This document shows positions 13,506 through 13,754 of a stretch of 13,754 nucleotides of DNA, in pieces. The notes under the pieces are model-generated. The model searched no databases, had not been told where the DNA came from, and saw only the letters and a list, made by a program, of their open reading frames with translations. The DNA is from Ruminococcaceae bacterium UBA1213 (GTDB lineage: Bacteria; Bacillota; Clostridia; Oscillospirales; Acutalibacteraceae), in contig DBXL01000019.1 in NCBI GenBank assembly GCA_002309275.1, forward strand, positions 2,339 through 16,092, written 5' to 3'. Numbering within the stretch: the first letter of the stretch is position 1; each line of letters begins with the position of its first letter. The position numbers and the translations under genes were made by a program.

Positions 13506-13754
13506 TTATTCAGACTTTGATTTTCTTGAAGATTTCATAGCAGTAAAAGCAATGGCAGCTGCTGTAAGGAGTATAGCAAATATAGCAACAGGGTTAGAAC
13601 TGTCGCCTGTATTTACAGGTGTTGTATTAGTATTGGTATTTGTGTTTGTATTGGTGTTAGTGTTGGTATTAGTATTTGTATTGCCATTGTCACTGTTCTG
13701 ATTGGAAGGCTCCGTCTTGGAAGGTTCATCTTTTGACGGTTCTGTCTTGGAAGG
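13506..13754 (-). CDS. C-terminal end of a wall-anchored surface protein (sortase-like signal)
   Basis: Only the last 82 codons are visible; the gene begins beyond the right edge. In order there are three EPSK(T/D)-type five-residue repeats, a short QNSDNG linker, ten consecutive Asn-Thr pairs, the motif PVNTGD, a hydrophobic helix of about 18 residues (VAIFAILLTAAAIAFTAM) and a basic tail ending KSSRKSKSE. Motif, helix and positive tail is the layout of a sortase substrate; xNTGD replaces the textbook LPxTG and resembles the xPxTGD forms of Clostridia. The Thr/Ser-rich repeats would act as an extended, possibly glycosylated, wall-spanning stalk. The function of the missing N-terminal part is unknown. 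Confidence 0.8.
   Translation of the reverse strand, partial: PSKTEPSKDEPSKTEPSNQNSDNGNTNTNTNTNTNTNTNTNTNTTPVNTGDSSNPVAIFAILLTAAAIAFTAMKSSRKSKSE

Overview
The window looks like a chromosomal, mostly core-gene segment of a low-GC Gram-positive bacterium of the class Clostridia, possibly Oscillospiraceae/Ruminococcaceae-like. The clues are AT-rich DNA, strong GGAGG-type ribosome binding sites, TTGAAA-N17-TATTAT promoters, short intrinsic terminators, a C-terminal wall-sorting-like signal and the enzyme set. The genus cannot be fixed from the sequence. There is no rRNA, tRNA, CRISPR array, transposon or phage gene.

Layout. Positions 1-131 (-) hold the start of a membrane protein with a basic N-terminal tail, preceded by a promoter and a paired palindromic site. 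Positions 409-2124 (+) encode an alpha-phosphohexomutase (pgcA-like) with its own promoter. It converges on an operon at 3813-2191 (-), a HAD hydrolase followed by proC, and the two share a bidirectional terminator. An XRE regulator (4619-3942, -) faces a histidine phosphatase (4776-5432, +) across a short control region with interlocked promoters and three related ACA-N3-TGT sites. The phosphatase overlaps tail-to-tail by 31 bp with a Cof-type HAD phosphatase (6247-5402, -). That gene is coupled by an ATGA overlap to an 858-residue MORN-repeat protein (8820-6244, -), the most unusual gene here. Back-to-back promoters separate this operon from an mscS-coaX operon (8973-10630, +), again coupled by ATGA. 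A bidirectional terminator separates coaX from the typA-exonuclease operon (13345-10649, -). Beyond a 17-bp-stem terminator, 13506-13754 (-) is the C-terminal end of a surface protein with EPSK repeats, an (Asn-Thr)10 tract and a sortase-like anchor.

Functional picture. Recognisable roles are sugar-phosphate metabolism, proline synthesis, CoA synthesis, osmotic protection, a ribosome-associated GTPase, nucleic-acid trimming and three small phosphatase-like enzymes of unknown substrate. The parts least explained by known biology are the MORN/HAD operon with its uncharacterised N-terminal domain, the acidic, SepF-like N-terminal extension of ProC, the exonuclease with a C-terminal zinc ribbon, and the operator array between the XRE gene and the histidine phosphatase. 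No complete new defence or mobile system was seen.
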